64,000 bases of DNA from Arthrobacter sp. zg-Y769 (lineage in GTDB: Bacteria > Actinomycetota > Actinomycetes > Actinomycetales > Micrococcaceae): NCBI RefSeq assembly GCF_020907405.1, contig NZ_JAJJOE010000016.1, positions 62,001-126,000 of the forward strand, read 5' to 3'. Below are positions 1-8,937 of this stretch, in pieces. The stretch's first letter is position 1. Each line of letters opens with the position of its first letter. The translations under genes were made by a program, and so were the position numbers. Below the pieces are notes generated by a model. The model was not told the origin of the DNA. It ran no database searches and worked only from the letters and a program-made list of their open reading frames with translations.

Positions 1-370
1 CTCCAACGGGGCCGAGCACCCGTCCCGCGGCGTCGTGATCTTCTGGGGTGTCCTCACCGGCGCCGTGGCGGCTGTGATGCTGCTGGCCGGCGGCGATGAC
101 CCTGCCGAGGCGCTCGACGGCCTGCAACGGATCACCATTGTGGCCGCGCTGCCCTTCGCCGTGGTTATGCTGCTGATGACCATCGCCCTCGCCAAGGACC
201 TGGCCAAGGACCCGCTCTCGCTGCGGCGCCGGCTCGCCGTTTCCGTGGTGGACCGGGCCATACAGTCCGGCGTGGAGGAACACGGTTCCTCCTTCGATCT
301 GCACACCACGGAGCACGACGACGGCCCGGAAACCCCGGCACGGGTAAACGCCGTGCCGGAACGCAAATAA
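1..370 (+). CDS. BCCT family transporter, C-terminal fragment
   Basis: This is the 3' end of a gene that begins before the window; the frame is open from base 2. About 122 residues remain. They hold two hydrophobic membrane segments (one beginning GVVIFWGVLTG, one around ITIVAALPFAVVMLL) and a charged cytoplasmic tail. The step from the last helix into AKDLAKDPLSLRRR is characteristic of betaine/choline/carnitine transporters, which import quaternary-ammonium osmolytes with Na+ or H+. The acidic tail with scattered His may be the osmosensing extension known in some members; that is inference. A hairpin terminator follows at 420-466. Confidence 0.75.
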   Translation, partial: SNGAEHPSRGVVIFWGVLTGAVAAVMLLAGGDDPAEALDGLQRITIVAALPFAVVMLLMTIALAKDLAKDPLSLRRRLAVSVVDRAIQSGVEEHGSSFDLHTTEHDDGPETPARVNAVPERK

Positions 371-419
371 CCCGTCGGCACGAATACAGGCAGTCCTTTA
401 AAAGGTCCCGAACCTAATA

Positions 420-466
420 CAGGAAGTCCCCCACACGAAATCCGTGTCGGGGACTTCCTGCATTTT
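420..466 (+). terminator. Rho-independent terminator of the BCCT gene
   Basis: An 18-base arm (420-437) pairs with 443-460 with one C/C mismatch. The loop is five bases and a T-run (CATTTTTC) follows. It lies 50 bp after the stop codon and separates this gene from secretion cassette 1. Confidence 0.8.
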
Positions 467-493
467 TCTGTGTTTCATTTTTCGTGGCTTCGG

Positions 494-513
494 CATGGGC
501 AGAACTACCCATG
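494..513. promoter_or_regulatory. Palindromic element shared by both DUF6507 cassettes (copy 1)
   Basis: The + strand reads CATGGGCAGAACTACCCATG, with CATGGG/CCCATG arms. Its reverse complement differs by one base from the element at 35657-35676, which precedes the second DUF6507 cassette. It lies 62 bp before the ATG of the first cassette gene. Conservation of both arms and spacer in an otherwise unrelated intergenic region suggests a regulator binding site. The regulator is unknown. Confidence 0.6.
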
Positions 514-575
514 TTCTTCCATGCATCGGTACTTGTATGCTCCTCAATATCATTTCGAGTTCGGGGGGGGAAATC

Positions 576-938
576 ATGAGGGTGGATATTCAGGTGTCGG
601 AGGTACGCCGCCTACTCAGCGATATCGGAGCGGATCTGGAAGACCTCGAGGAGAGCCGGACGGACTTAGCGGACGCTGCCGTGAGACTACAGGAAGCTGT
701 CACCGGCTGCGCAGGGCTGGATACCGAGGTATCGCGGGTTCATGAGGATATATTCCGGGCGGATACAACCGACATCATGATTCGCTGCAACAATGCGGTC
801 CAGGGCACCGCGCAAGCAGTTTCCGAATACCTGGCGGGCGATGAAGAAATGTTCCAGAACGCCCAGCACGCGGCGGCATCCGGCGAATACTGGACACCGC
901 CCCAGCACGGAATCCGCCAGTCCAAGGCAGTGGCATGA
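576..938 (+). CDS. DUF6507-like small helical protein, probable partner of the downstream hydrolase
   Basis: A 120-residue, acidic, almost entirely helical protein without signal peptide or membrane segment. I start it at the ATG at 576, directly after a G-rich ribosome binding site; an upstream in-frame extension is cysteine-rich and unlike the family. The C-terminal half carries a Y-x2-GD-x2-M pattern that recurs in the small protein at 35751. Such proteins resemble the WXG100/LXG-partner class that forms helical bundles with type VII substrates. The stop overlaps the next gene's ATG by 4 bases, implying coupled translation and probably a complex. Assignment to DUF6507 is from memory of the family; the partner role is inference. 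Confidence 0.6.
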   Translation: MRVDIQVSEVRRLLSDIGADLEDLEESRTDLADAAVRLQEAVTGCAGLDTEVSRVHEDIFRADTTDIMIRCNNAVQGTAQAVSEYLAGDEEMFQNAQHAAASGEYWTPPQHGIRQSKAVA

Positions 939-2701
939 AAATCGATTTTGGCGTTGACACGTCCAAGCTGCGAGACCTTCCTGCAGCGGAACCAATCCAG
1001 GCAGCTGCCGCAGACATGCTCGCTTCCGCGATCGGCTTCCGGGAATCCATCTCATCTATTCGTAATAAATGGTCTGCTATGGACACTCTCTACGCAGCTC
1101 CGGAGCGAGACCAAGTGCTGAAGGCGTTGGACAAACCCTCCGAGAACGCAGAAAGCCATTTGGAGAATGTGTCCTCCGCAGTCAACGCCCTCAATGATTT
1201 CGCTGCCGAACTGGCGGAGGTCAAGGCCGCCAGGGAAGACCTCGAGGCGCGGATCAGGGACGAAGAGTTTCGCATCCAGCCCATCGCCGAAGAGATGGGA
1301 AACGATGACGGCGACTGGGACGGCGCGCATGCCCTGGTTGACCGGGCCGCAATCCCCTACCTGAACGAGGCCGCAGAGCTCGAAGACCGCTACGAGCGTG
1401 CGCGTGCAGCTTGCGAGTCCGTCCTTCGGGAAACCTCCCGGGCGTCCTCACATGTGGTCTCTGCCTATGACGCACCACAGATGGATCTGGAAACGGATGC
1501 GGCCGAGGATCTGGCCTCATCCTTCGCTGCCGCCACTAAGGCGGATGCATCTGCGGAGGATATTGCCGCGTTCTACCGTCTACTCGGTGAAATGGGGCCT
1601 GCCCAGATGGAGGCCTTTGTGGCTGCGGTGCCCGCGGCCGCATTGTTCGTTAAAGGTATGGGTGCCTATGCGGAAGCCTCATTCTGGAAGTCACTCACAC
1701 CAGCTCAACGCGCCGGACTGGAAACGTCCATGCCCGGCCTGTTGGGCAACTTGGAGGGTGCGCCGTACGGGACCAGAAGTAGGGCCAACCGCGAGGTTTT
1801 GGACCAGGTGATTTCCTCTCCCGGAGGTTATACGGACGAACAGTTTGATGCTTTTCTGGCGATTCGGGATTCCCTGTACCGGGTCGGCCCCGAGCCGAGG
1901 GGCCTTATCGCGTTTGACCCGACACTCGAACACCCCACTGCGGCCGTCTCCATTGGTTTTCTCGACGAGGCGGCGAATGCCACCTACCTTGTCCCCGGCA
2001 TGGACAGTTACTCCACCAATATGGGGGATCTGGTCGACAACGCACTGCTTCTGGCGCGCGAGCAGAAAGCGTCCACGGGCAGCAATCAGGCCGTCGTAGC
2101 CTATATGGGTTACGAAACGCCGGGCGTGACCGAAGTGTTGAGCGATGCCCATGCCGATGCAGGCTCGAAGGGGCTCGCAGATGCCTTGGACGGTGTCTAC
2201 CTGACCCGTACGGCAGGAGGCCTTCCAGCTCCTGATGTGAACGTCGTGGCGCACTCCTACGGGACCACCCTGACCACCAAGGCCCTCGGCCAAACCCTCT
2301 ATCCGGTAACGTCTGCGGTATATCTCGGATCAGCGGGCGTAGACGAGTTCGTTACCGCTGAACATCTCAATGTTGACCGTGGTGCGGATGGGCGGCGGGA
2401 TGTCTATGTGACCACAGCCGATGGGGACGGACTCGCCGGCACGGGCATTTGGGGGACCGAAGTTGTATCCAACTTCACTTCCCGTGAGAACCTCCGCATC
2501 GACCCTACGGATGAGACCTGGGGCGGGAAAGGCTTCAGCTCGGAGGGCCTCACCACCGCCGATGGCAAGGAGTTGGAGAAGAAAACTGACAAACACGATC
2601 TCGTCGAGTACCTCAAAGTGGATTCCAGCAGCCTCCGCGGTATCGTCATGGCAACCACAGGCGAAGGAAAGCAACTCATGGAAGGGAGCGTCGGAAAGTG
2701 A
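935..2701 (+). CDS. Large alpha/beta hydrolase (DUF1023 type) with WXG-like N-terminal domain
   Basis: A 588-residue protein. Residues 1-170 are helical and contain W46, Y53 and APE 55-57 followed by long helices. Residues about 200-300 are a linker. Residues 320-560 look like a DUF1023 alpha/beta hydrolase, with the nucleophile elbow AHSYGTT (Ser441) and the typical following segment VYLGSAGVDEF. There is no classical signal peptide. In Actinobacteria DUF1023 hydrolases often sit behind small ESX-like proteins. Here the N-terminal domain matches the one in the protein at 36107, whose C-terminus is unrelated. A secreted esterase or lipase acting as effector or toxin is possible; the substrate is unknown. 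The stop overlaps the next gene (GTGA). Confidence 0.7.
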   Translation: MKIDFGVDTSKLRDLPAAEPIQAAAADMLASAIGFRESISSIRNKWSAMDTLYAAPERDQVLKALDKPSENAESHLENVSSAVNALNDFAAELAEVKAAREDLEARIRDEEFRIQPIAEEMGNDDGDWDGAHALVDRAAIPYLNEAAELEDRYERARAACESVLRETSRASSHVVSAYDAPQMDLETDAAEDLASSFAAATKADASAEDIAAFYRLLGEMGPAQMEAFVAAVPAAALFVKGMGAYAEASFWKSLTPAQRAGLETSMPGLLGNLEGAPYGTRSRANREVLDQVISSPGGYTDEQFDAFLAIRDSLYRVGPEPRGLIAFDPTLEHPTAAVSIGFLDEAANATYLVPGMDSYSTNMGDLVDNALLLAREQKASTGSNQAVVAYMGYETPGVTEVLSDAHADAGSKGLADALDGVYLTRTAGGLPAPDVNVVAHSYGTTLTTKALGQTLYPVTSAVYLGSAGVDEFVTAEHLNVDRGADGRRDVYVTTADGDGLAGTGIWGTEVVSNFTSRENLRIDPTDETWGGKGFSSEGLTTADGKELEKKTDKHDLVEYLKVDSSSLRGIVMATTGEGKQLMEGSVGK

Positions 2702-3327
2702 ACCATGGTGAATTCCGGCGCCCAGACCACCGCTCCCGATCCGTGAATTCCGCAAGGCTTCTCGGAATAGGATTTCTGCTAGTCCTATCCCCAGCCGTAA
2801 CCACAGCCTGCACCGAAAGGACTGATCAGATGGAACCCCAATCCGACAGCGTCTCGGCGGGAATGCCGGACACCCACCGGACGTCCCGGGAGATCTACGA
2901 CGAGTTCCTGGCGTCTTCGGACGCAGCAATCCGGGCCACCGGGGCCGAAGGCTGGAAGCTAGGTGACGACACACCTTGGTCCCTCGAAGATGATCAGGTG
3001 CTCTATCCCGGCCCCTGCGAGGGTGCTGATGCCAGTACGGGTCCGTGGCACATGGAGCAGCACGTCTTTGGCCCCCCTCCCCAGGACCCTGAAGGAGCCC
3101 GTGAGCAGATGCGGGCGTATTTCGAGAGCAGGGGCATGACCATCACTGCTGAGTTCCAGCCGGAACCGGGTGACCCGCCGCAGGCAACTTGGACGGTCAC
3201 CGCTGAGACCGACAATGGCAGCCGGACCAAGTACTGGTCCAATTCCCTTCAGCAGTCGCTCCTGTTCACCAGTGAGTGCTCCAGCGATCCGTCCATGTAC
3301 AACGAGGTCTCCCAGACCGCTCCCTGA
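2698..3327 (+). CDS. Putative lipoprotein of secretion cassette 1
   Basis: The predicted protein is 209 residues from the GTG overlapping the hydrolase stop. An internal GTG at 2743 would give a cleaner lipoprotein signal peptide (NSARLLGIGFLLVL then lipobox VTTAC). The mature part is acidic and without a recognised domain; it has a conserved-looking core around GPCEGADASTGPWHMEQHV and two further cysteines. As the last gene of the cassette, anchored outside the membrane, it is a candidate immunity or accessory protein for the hydrolase. That role is inference from position only. Confidence 0.65.
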   Translation: MNHGEFRRPDHRSRSVNSARLLGIGFLLVLSPAVTTACTERTDQMEPQSDSVSAGMPDTHRTSREIYDEFLASSDAAIRATGAEGWKLGDDTPWSLEDDQVLYPGPCEGADASTGPWHMEQHVFGPPPQDPEGAREQMRAYFESRGMTITAEFQPEPGDPPQATWTVTAETDNGSRTKYWSNSLQQSLLFTSECSSDPSMYNEVSQTAP

Positions 3328-3470
3328 GGCGGCCCGGCCGGTATCGCGGCCGCCAGACCGGTAGCCGTGAAACCGTTCTGGTGCAAGAGGTAACCGCGAA
3401 ACTCGTCCTCCGGTGTCCGGATTTACCAGGTTCCTTGCGCCCCCGCGCTCCTCCTCATAGTCTGCGATAA

Positions 3471-3486
3471 GTTACCGAACGGTAAC
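3471..3486. promoter_or_regulatory. Inverted repeat upstream of the secreted hydrolase
   Basis: GTTACC-GAAC-GGTAAC is a 16-bp inverted repeat with perfect 6-base arms, 34 bp before the ATG at 3520. Its size and symmetry resemble TetR-family operators. No TetR gene is adjacent, so the regulator is unknown. Confidence 0.4.
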
Positions 3487-3519
3487 CACCCGTACCTTCT
3501 CGCAGACAATGAGGTCACT

Positions 3520-5076
3520 ATGAGGAAACATCTGGGCATTCTGGCGGTGTCCGCCGCACTTCTGGGCTCGTCACTGTCCGCCGCTCCCGCCGTCGCTGCA
3601 CCGGCGGCACCGGCCGCACCCGCACCCGCCATCCGCACCGACGTCGTCATCACCAGCTTCGACGGCACCCCCATCCACACGAACTTCTTCCCGGCGACCG
3701 GCCTTGCCGCCGGACAAAAGGCACCCACCGTGATGGTGGGGCCCGGGTTCGGGCTGCCCGGCGGGCGTATCCCGCTGTCTTCCACCAGTACGCTGATCGG
3801 CTCCATCGGCATCGCGCCCCTGCGGGACGCGGGTTACAACGTGGTGACCTGGGATCCGCGCGGCTTCGGACTCAGCGGCGGCGAAGCCTATGTCAACAAC
3901 CCTGCCTACGAAGGCCGGGACGGCTCCGCGATCATCGACTACATCGCGGCCCAGCCCGAAGCCAGCCTGGATTCCCCCGGCGACCCCGTCCTCGGCATGG
4001 CAGGTGCGTCCTACGGCGGCGGCATCCAGTTTGTCCTCGCCTCACAGGACCAGCGCGTGGACGCCATCACCCCCACCATCGCCTGGAATGACCTGACCAC
4101 CAGCCTGTACAAGGCCGGCTCGTTCAAGACCGGCTGGGGTGCCCTGCTCTGCGCTGAAGGGACGGCGCTGGGACAGCTGGGCTCCCTCGTGGGCAACCAA
4201 GGTGCCCTCGCGGCTCCGGTCCGCAAGGCATGCCAGGAAGGCCTGACCTACCCGAACCAGCTCAGCGCCGAGTCCATCGCCTACTTTGAATCGCTGACCC
4301 CGGACACCCTGTTCACCTCGATCACGGCTCCCACCCTGATCATCCAGGGCACGGCCGATACGCTCTTCACCCTGGATGAGGCCCGACGCAACTATGACCT
4401 CATCCGCAGCACGGGCACGCCTACCAAGATGCTGCAGTTCTGCGGCGGACACGGGTTGTGCAACTCCACTGCCGGACCGGACCGGATCACCCCCGCCGTG
4501 CTGAACTGGTTTGCCCGCTATCTGCGGAACGAGCCGGTGGATACCGGAGCGGCGTTCCAGTTCATCGACCAGGCCGGCGTGACCCGGGGAGCGCCGGGCT
4601 ACCCGCAGGCCACGGGGGCACTGTCCGGCGCAGGAAAGGGTTCAATCATCCTCTCCCCCGCCGCCGTCAGCGGGGCCGTTGTTGCGGCCGCCGTCGCGCC
4701 GGTGGCCGTCAACGTCCCCATCAGCGCACCCACGGTGACGACGTCGGTTTTCGGGGCTCCACAGCTGACGCTGACCTACCGCGGCTCTGCCCGGCAGGTC
4801 AACACCCACGTCTTTGCCCAGATCATTGACCGGTCCCGGTCCTCCCTGGTGCTGGGCAACCAGGTCACACCGATTCCGCTGATCCTGGACGGGAAGGAAC
4901 ACACCCTGACCGTCCCCCTGGAAGAGGTTTCCTACACCGCCGGTCCCAATACCCGGCTCGTCCTGCAGATCACGCCCGCCACCTCCGTCTATGCACTGCC
5001 GAAGGCGACGGCGCTGACCAGCTTCACCGCGTCCGTCACGGTTCCAACCGTGGCCGCCTACCCTGCGATCCCCTAG
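3520..5076 (+). CDS. Secreted alpha/beta hydrolase, S15/CocE type
   Basis: A 518-residue protein with a Sec signal peptide (MRKH, hydrophobic core, Ala-rich cleavage region near residue 27). The catalytic triad is visible: Ser164 in GASYGG, Asp280 in IIQGTAD and His311 in CGGHG. The early WDPRGFGLSGG segment fits the X-Pro dipeptidyl peptidase/CocE superfamily. Residues 370-518 form a beta-rich, Ala/Val-rich C-terminal domain. It is probably exported and acts on peptides, esters or acyl substrates; the exact substrate cannot be read from sequence. It appears monocistronic, with a possible TetR-like operator upstream and a strong hairpin downstream. Confidence 0.75.
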   Translation: MRKHLGILAVSAALLGSSLSAAPAVAAPAAPAAPAPAIRTDVVITSFDGTPIHTNFFPATGLAAGQKAPTVMVGPGFGLPGGRIPLSSTSTLIGSIGIAPLRDAGYNVVTWDPRGFGLSGGEAYVNNPAYEGRDGSAIIDYIAAQPEASLDSPGDPVLGMAGASYGGGIQFVLASQDQRVDAITPTIAWNDLTTSLYKAGSFKTGWGALLCAEGTALGQLGSLVGNQGALAAPVRKACQEGLTYPNQLSAESIAYFESLTPDTLFTSITAPTLIIQGTADTLFTLDEARRNYDLIRSTGTPTKMLQFCGGHGLCNSTAGPDRITPAVLNWFARYLRNEPVDTGAAFQFIDQAGVTRGAPGYPQATGALSGAGKGSIILSPAAVSGAVVAAAVAPVAVNVPISAPTVTTSVFGAPQLTLTYRGSARQVNTHVFAQIIDRSRSSLVLGNQVTPIPLILDGKEHTLTVPLEEVSYTAGPNTRLVLQITPATSVYALPKATALTSFTASVTVPTVAAYPAIP

Positions 5077-5085
5077 CGCCGAATA

Positions 5086-5126
5086 ACGACGAAGGGAACC
5101 AGCCGCCGGCTGGTTCCCTTCGTCGT
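5086..5126. terminator. Strong bidirectional hairpin between convergent genes
   Basis: A perfect 19-bp stem (5086-5104 with 5108-5126) around a 3-base loop lies between the hydrolase ending at 5076 and the sugar porter ending at 5142. There is no long T-run, but stem length and position indicate a terminator serving both strands. Confidence 0.8.
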
Positions 5127-5141
5127 GTGTGCCCCCGGCGC

Positions 5142-6551
5142 TTACTTCGTACCGACTGCCCGGAGCTGTTCTTCCACCTGTTCCAGGCTCTGCCCGCGGG
5201 TCTCCGGGACGAAGCGGCGGACAAATACCAGCGCCAGCACCCCAAGTACCACGAAGATGAAGAACGTCTTCGAAATGCCGATGGCATCCATCAGGATCGG
5301 GAAGGAGAAGCCAACGGCGAAGTTGGTCATCCACTGCACGAAGACGGACAGACCGATACCGAGGCCTCGGACCTTCAGCGGGAAGATTTCCGAGAGCATC
5401 AGCCAGGTCACCGGCGAAACGGCGCCCTGCTGGAAGGCCAGGAACGTCACCGTCAGGGCCAGGATGAGGTATCCGCGGGCACTGCCTTCGGTGACGAAGA
5501 TGGAGACCAGTCCGATCAGCAGCAGCGAAGACCCGGTACCGATCAGCCCGGTCATCAGCATCTGCCGGCGGCGCACGCGGCCCAGCAGCCAGATGCCGAA
5601 GATTGCCGCTGCCACGGACACCACGCCGTTGGCAATGTTGGCGGTGAGCGCCGCCTCGGTACCAAAACCGGCGTCGGCCAGGATCTGCGTGCCGTAGTAC
5701 ATGATGGCGTTGACGCCGGTGATCTGCTGGACGATCGACAGGCCCATACCGATCAGCAGCACCCGCAGCAGCCAGGGTTCGGCAAAGTCGCGCAGCGTGC
5801 CTGCCTGCGCCGATTCCTTTTCCGCCAGGCCGCGCACTTCGCTGTGTTCGGCCAGCGCGTCTTCCTCGCTGCGGATCCGGCGGAGAGCCGCGAGGGTTTC
5901 GGCAAAGCGCCCCTTGGAGGCGAGCCAGCGCGGGCTTTCGGGAACAAACGCGATCCCGATCCACAGGGCAATGGCAGGCAGGGTGGCGACCACCAGCATC
6001 CAGCGCCAGATCCCCTGGTCTTCGCCCCAGATGTTGCCGATCACCGCGTTGGCAACAAAGGCGACCAGCTGGCCCGTGACAATCATGAGCTGGTCGCGGG
6101 TAACCATCTGGCCGCGGCGTTCCGCCGGCGCCAGCTCGGCCAGGAAAAGGGGGACCAGCGCCGAGGCGCCGCCCACGGCCAGACCGAGCACAATCCGGGA
6201 CAGCACCATCACGGCGATCGTCGGTGCCAGGGAGGTGCCGAGGGTACCAATCAGGAAGACGACGGCGAGACCCATCAGGATCCGGCGCCGGCCGAACCGA
6301 TCGGTCAGCTTCCCCGAAATAGCCCCGCCGAACGCCGCACCAAAGAGCAGGCTGGAGGTGATCAGGCCTTCGGTGAAGGGGGTCAGGCCGAGATCGTCAT
6401 CCATGTAGGGCAGGGCGCCGTTGATGACGCCCGTGTCATAGCCAAACAGGAAGCCGCCAAGGGTGACGATCCAGGAAGCACGGCGCAGTGCCCGTTTGTG
6501 CGGGGAGGCTTTCGGGGCCCGGACAGTGCCGGCTGAAACTGAGGTGGACAT
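5142..6551 (-). CDS. Sugar porter family MFS transporter
   Basis: A 469-residue, 12-helix transporter. Sugar porter signatures are present in order: GFLFGYDTGVINGAL near the first helix, RFGRRR after helix 2, PESPRWL before the central loop and PETRGQSLEQVE after the last helix. Family members move hexoses, pentoses or inositol with protons; the substrate here cannot be resolved. It lies 78 bp after sucD on the same strand but behind a terminator, so it is probably transcribed separately. Confidence 0.85.
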   Translation of the reverse strand: MSTSVSAGTVRAPKASPHKRALRRASWIVTLGGFLFGYDTGVINGALPYMDDDLGLTPFTEGLITSSLLFGAAFGGAISGKLTDRFGRRRILMGLAVVFLIGTLGTSLAPTIAVMVLSRIVLGLAVGGASALVPLFLAELAPAERRGQMVTRDQLMIVTGQLVAFVANAVIGNIWGEDQGIWRWMLVVATLPAIALWIGIAFVPESPRWLASKGRFAETLAALRRIRSEEDALAEHSEVRGLAEKESAQAGTLRDFAEPWLLRVLLIGMGLSIVQQITGVNAIMYYGTQILADAGFGTEAALTANIANGVVSVAAAIFGIWLLGRVRRRQMLMTGLIGTGSSLLLIGLVSIFVTEGSARGYLILALTVTFLAFQQGAVSPVTWLMLSEIFPLKVRGLGIGLSVFVQWMTNFAVGFSFPILMDAIGISKTFFIFVVLGVLALVFVRRFVPETRGQSLEQVEEQLRAVGTK

Positions 6552-6581
6552 TTGCGACTTTCTTGGCTGGGACGCACAAAA

Positions 6582-6615
6582 CCCCCGTCCACCGGAGAAA
6601 TCCGTTGGACGGGGG
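6582..6615 (-). terminator. Terminator downstream of sucD
   Basis: A 10-bp GC-rich stem (6582-6591 with 6606-6615). Read on the - strand it is followed by TTTTG. It lies 14 bp beyond the sucD stop. Confidence 0.75.
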
Positions 6616-6628
6616 CGTGCAGTACGAA

Positions 6629-7531
6629 CTAGAGGGCTGCGTAGACTTCGCGCAGCAGCGTGGCGGTCTCGGACGGCGTCTTGCCGACCTTGACGCCCGC
6701 AGCCTCGAGGGCTTCCTTCTTGGCCTGTGCCGTTCCGGCGGAACCGGAAACAATGGCACCGGCATGGCCCATGGTCTTGCCTTCGGGAGCGGTGAAGCCG
6801 GCCACATAGCCGACAACCGGCTTGGTGACGTTGGCCTTGATGAACTCTGCGGCGCGCTCTTCGGCGTCGCCGCCGATTTCGCCGATCATCACGATGGCCT
6901 TGGTTTCGGGATCCGCTTCAAAGGCAGCAAGGGCATCGATGTGGGTGGTGCCGATGACCGGGTCGCCGCCGATGCCGATGGCGGTGGAGAAGCCAAGGTC
7001 ACGCAGCTCGTACATCATCTGGTAGGTCAGGGTGCCGGACTTGGAGACCAGGCCGATCGGACCCTTGCCGGTGATGTTGGCGGGCGTGATGCCTACCAGC
7101 GCCTCACCGGGGGTGATGATGCCGGGGCAGTTCGGGCCGATGATACGGGTGACCTGGTTGCCGTCGGCGTCCACCTTGGACTGAGCGTGGGCCCAGAACT
7201 CGGCGGAATCCTGTACCGGAACACCTTCGGTGATGACAACGACAAGGCCGATGCCGGCGTCGATCGCTTCCATTACGGCGTCCTTGGTGAAGGCCGGCGG
7301 CACGAAGACGATGGAGACATCGGCGTCGGTCTTGTCGATGGCCTCGGCAACGGTGCCGAAGACGGGCAGTTCAACGTCGCCGTGCGTGACGGTGGTGCCT
7401 GCCTTGCGGGCGTTCACACCGCCGACAACCTGGGTGCCGGCCTTGAGCATCAGGGCGGTGTGCTTGGTGCCTTCGCCGCCGGTGATGCCCTGAACGATGA
7501 CCTTGGAGTCCTTGTTCAAGTAGATAGACAT
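6629..7531 (-). CDS. sucD: Succinyl-CoA synthetase subunit alpha
   Basis: A 300-residue protein with the usual length and layout: N-terminal CoA-binding Rossmann domain ([13 protein letters not shown]) and C-terminal ligase domain with the phosphorylated His256 in GHAGAIVSG. With SucC it interconverts succinyl-CoA and succinate plus ATP or GTP in the TCA cycle. It follows sucC by 36 bp in one operon and is closed by a terminator. Confidence 0.97.
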   Translation of the reverse strand: MSIYLNKDSKVIVQGITGGEGTKHTALMLKAGTQVVGGVNARKAGTTVTHGDVELPVFGTVAEAIDKTDADVSIVFVPPAFTKDAVMEAIDAGIGLVVVITEGVPVQDSAEFWAHAQSKVDADGNQVTRIIGPNCPGIITPGEALVGITPANITGKGPIGLVSKSGTLTYQMMYELRDLGFSTAIGIGGDPVIGTTHIDALAAFEADPETKAIVMIGEIGGDAEERAAEFIKANVTKPVVGYVAGFTAPEGKTMGHAGAIVSGSAGTAQAKKEALEAAGVKVGKTPSETATLLREVYAAL

Positions 7532-7567
7532 AGGTGAGTTCTCTCTTCTAGGTTTCGACAGGCTCGG

Positions 7568-8737
7568 TTAGCGAGCGGCGTGAGCGAGCTCGGCGGCCTT
7601 GTCGGCGCCTTCGTCCATGGTGGTGGCCAGGGTGACCAGCGGGTGGTTGGCCTCGGCGAGGATGCGGCGGCCTTCCTCGACGTTGTTGCCGTCGAGACGG
7701 ACAACCAGCGGCTTGTTGGCTTCGTCGCCCAGGATTTCCAGGGCCTTGACGATGCCGTTGGCCACGGCGTCACAGGCGGTGATGCCGCCGAAGACGTTCA
7801 CGAACACGGACTTGACCTGGGAGTCATTCAGGATGACGTCCAGGCCGGCGGCCATGACGGAGGCGGAGGCGCCGCCGCCGATGTCCAGGAAGTTCGCGGG
7901 GCGAACGTTGCCGTGCTTTTCGCCGGCGTAGGCGACGACGTCGAGGGTGGACATAACCAGGCCTGCACCGTTGCCGATGATGCCTACTTCGCCGTCCAGC
8001 TTGACGTAGTTAAGGTCGTTTTCCTTGGCCTTGGCCTCGAGCGGATCCGCGGCGTCCTTGTCTTCCAGCGCGGCGTGGCCGGGCTGGCGGAAGTCGGCGT
8101 TTTCGTCCAGGGAGACCTTGCCGTCGAGGGCCAGGATCTCGCCGTTGCCGGTCTTCACGAGCGGGTTGACCTCAACGAGGGTGGCGTCTTCCTTGGTGAA
8201 GACATCCCACAGCTTGATGATGGCGTTCATAACGCCTTCGCGCAGCTCGGGAGCGAACCCGGCGGCGTCGACGATCTCTGCGGCCTTGGCGGAGTCGATG
8301 CCGACGGCGGGATCAACGGCAATGCGGGCCAGGGCGTCGGGACGCTCCACGGCCAGCTGCTCGATCTCCATGCCGCCCTCAACCGAGCACATGGCCAGGT
8401 AGTTGCGGTTTGCACGGTCCAGCAGGACCGAGAAGTAGTATTCCTCGGCGATGTCGGCACCCTGGGCGATCATCACCGTGTGAACGGTGTGGCCCTTGAT
8501 GTCCATGCCGAGGATGTTGGATGCGTGCTCGAAAGCTTCATCGGCGGTCTTGGCAACCTTCACGCCGCCGGCCTTGCCTCGGCCACCAACCTTGACCTGC
8601 GCCTTGACGACTACAACGCCGCCGATCTTCTCAGCAGCAGCTTTGGCTTCTTCAGGGGTGTGCGCCACGATTCCGGCGAGCACGGGTACTCCGTGCGCCT
8701 CAAACATATCGCGCGCCTGATATTCAAACAGGTCCAC
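7568..8737 (-). CDS. sucC: Succinyl-CoA synthetase subunit beta
   Basis: A 389-residue ATP-grasp protein starting at a GTG (first residues [13 protein letters not shown]). The sequence [19 protein letters not shown] is the classic nucleotide-binding segment, and [18 protein letters not shown] near the C-terminus is the subunit and CoA interface motif. It is the first gene of the sucCD operon. The 200-bp gap upstream (8738-8937) must carry the promoter, but I see no unambiguous -35/-10 pair. Confidence 0.97.
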   Translation of the reverse strand: MDLFEYQARDMFEAHGVPVLAGIVAHTPEEAKAAAEKIGGVVVVKAQVKVGGRGKAGGVKVAKTADEAFEHASNILGMDIKGHTVHTVMIAQGADIAEEYYFSVLLDRANRNYLAMCSVEGGMEIEQLAVERPDALARIAVDPAVGIDSAKAAEIVDAAGFAPELREGVMNAIIKLWDVFTKEDATLVEVNPLVKTGNGEILALDGKVSLDENADFRQPGHAALEDKDAADPLEAKAKENDLNYVKLDGEVGIIGNGAGLVMSTLDVVAYAGEKHGNVRPANFLDIGGGASASVMAAGLDVILNDSQVKSVFVNVFGGITACDAVANGIVKALEILGDEANKPLVVRLDGNNVEEGRRILAEANHPLVTLATTMDEGADKAAELAHAAR

Positions 8738-8937
8738 GGGCTAGTGTCCTTCTACGTCGAAGTAGGTTTACATGCGATCTGGCGATCGCAGAGCAGATGC
8801 ATCCGGCCGGTCTGCCCCACGAGGAACTTTAGTCCCTTGGGGCTGAACGCCGATCCCAGACTACCCCTTTAGTGGTAAAGGACACAGTTCTATCGTTTGT
8901 AGAAGTTACCCGGTTTGAGTTATGAAAAATGAACCTC

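Noticed and set aside
3328-3354. GGCGGCC/GGCCGCC hairpin after cassette 1 as terminator
   Set aside because: Seven-base arms with a 13-base loop and no T-run; too weak to call.
5127-6536. 469-codon open frame antisense to the sugar porter
   Set aside because: Same length and position as the transporter in mirror frame; very high Asp/Gln/Gly/His content and no domain.
7580-8872. 430-codon open frame antisense to sucC
   Set aside because: The opposite strand encodes a textbook SucC. Long antisense frames arise from GC-rich codon structure, and the translated frame has no recognisable domain.
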